Positions 63,879 through 64,000 of a stretch of DNA of 64,000 nt are shown here, piece after piece. The notes under the pieces are model-generated. The model was not told where the DNA came from. It saw nothing but the letters and a program-made list of their open reading frames with translations, and did no database searches. The number at the start of each line of letters is the position of its first letter. Position 1 is the stretch's first letter. The DNA comes from Pseudoalteromonas rubra (lineage in GTDB: Bacteria > Pseudomonadota > Gammaproteobacteria > Enterobacterales > Alteromonadaceae). The DNA is taken from contig NZ_CP013612.1 in the NCBI RefSeq assembly GCF_001482385.1, positions 1,178,001 to 1,242,000 of the forward strand, in the 5' to 3' direction. A program made the position numbers and the translations under genes.

Positions 63879-64000
63879 ATGTACAAAGTAATGACCGGTC
63901 TTTTATGTTTTTTGACCTGCACGGCAGTGGCAAGTGACGCCCAGTACTTTTGGCGGTTTGGTGATGGGTCTGTTTCTCATGAAGCCGAGCCTGAGCATCA
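63879..64000 (+). CDS. Secreted protein, N-terminal fragment at the window edge
   Basis: The ATG at 63879 is preceded by AAGGAG (5 bp spacing). The 40 visible codons encode a signal peptide (MYKVMTGLLCFLTCTAVAS) and the start of a mature chain (DAQYFWRFGDGSVSHEAEPE). The protein continues past the window edge. It may belong to the cassette B neighbourhood, but it is separated from it by 244 bp and a weak hairpin. Family unknown. Confidence 0.7.
   Translation, partial: MYKVMTGLLCFLTCTAVASDAQYFWRFGDGSVSHEAEPEH

Noticed and set aside
1..64000. Prophage, integrative element or insertion sequence as carrier of the cassettes
   Set aside because: No integrase, transposase, phage gene, tRNA or attachment-like repeat was seen at the cassette borders that lie in the window.

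Overview
The window looks like chromosomal DNA of a marine gammaproteobacterium of the Alteromonadales, most likely Pseudoalteromonas or a close relative. This is inferred from gene content: a TonB receptor next to a GlcNAc/chitobiose utilisation operon, a MipA-DUF3019-RstA-RstB block, tesA/ybbA/ybbP, many signalling proteins and large secreted metalloprotease-like proteins. No rRNA, tRNA, insertion sequence, prophage or CRISPR array was found.

Both edges carry the same five-gene cassette of secreted proteins, facing outward. Copy A is on the minus strand (7731 down to the left edge) and copy B on the plus strand (55094-63634), with about 47 kb of ordinary genes between them. The order in both is: (1) a thermolysin-like metalloprotease with FTP propeptide and GEVED-type modules; (2) a secreted protein ending in a Hint (hedgehog/intein-type) autoprocessing domain; (3) a 415-residue protein resembling cholesterol-dependent cytolysin/MACPF pore formers; (4) a small GEVED-domain protein; (5) a second, divergent pore-former-like protein, cut by the window edge in copy A. 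Copy A's protease keeps a zinc site (H408, E409, H412, E432). In copy B the aligned residues are H420, Q421, F424 and Q444, so B appears to encode a pseudoprotease, and it has also lost the C-terminal PKD and GEVED modules. The Hint catalytic residues are intact in both copies. Together this suggests a secreted, proteolytically controlled two-component pore-forming or effector system, present as one active and one modified copy. The families come from motif reading; the joint function is inference.

Between the cassettes, 8.2-13.9 kb holds tesA, ybbA-ybbP, a class D beta-lactamase and an AraC regulator. 14.3-24.3 kb holds an amino-sugar region: TonB receptor, FucP/NagP-type transporter, zinc-less ROK kinase, GH20 hexosaminidase and a lipoprotein amidohydrolase; a strongly foldable three-way-junction element precedes the transporter. 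24.4-31.9 kb holds a two-component pair, two proteins of unclear role, a chemoreceptor, a 7-bp tandem repeat, and nhaR with an Rdx-family thiol protein. 32.0-37.1 kb holds an HPF-like protein, an adaptor with two MacB-type permeases but no ATPase, and arfB. 37.1-40.4 kb is mipA-DUF3019-rstA-rstB. 40.5-47.3 kb holds a beta-propeller lipoprotein, a GNAT enzyme, pxpA, a YcsI-family protein, a secreted GH3 enzyme and a VOC protein. 47.3-51.1 kb holds a frameshifted ODP-type diiron protein, a soluble chemoreceptor-like protein and a divergent GGDEF-EAL protein, which looks like a redox/oxygen-sensing module. 51.3-54.5 kb holds an orphan GAF histidine kinase, a periplasmic binding protein, a cold-shock protein and a DUF4240 protein.

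Start codons were chosen by Shine-Dalgarno spacing, so several differ from the longest possible frame.
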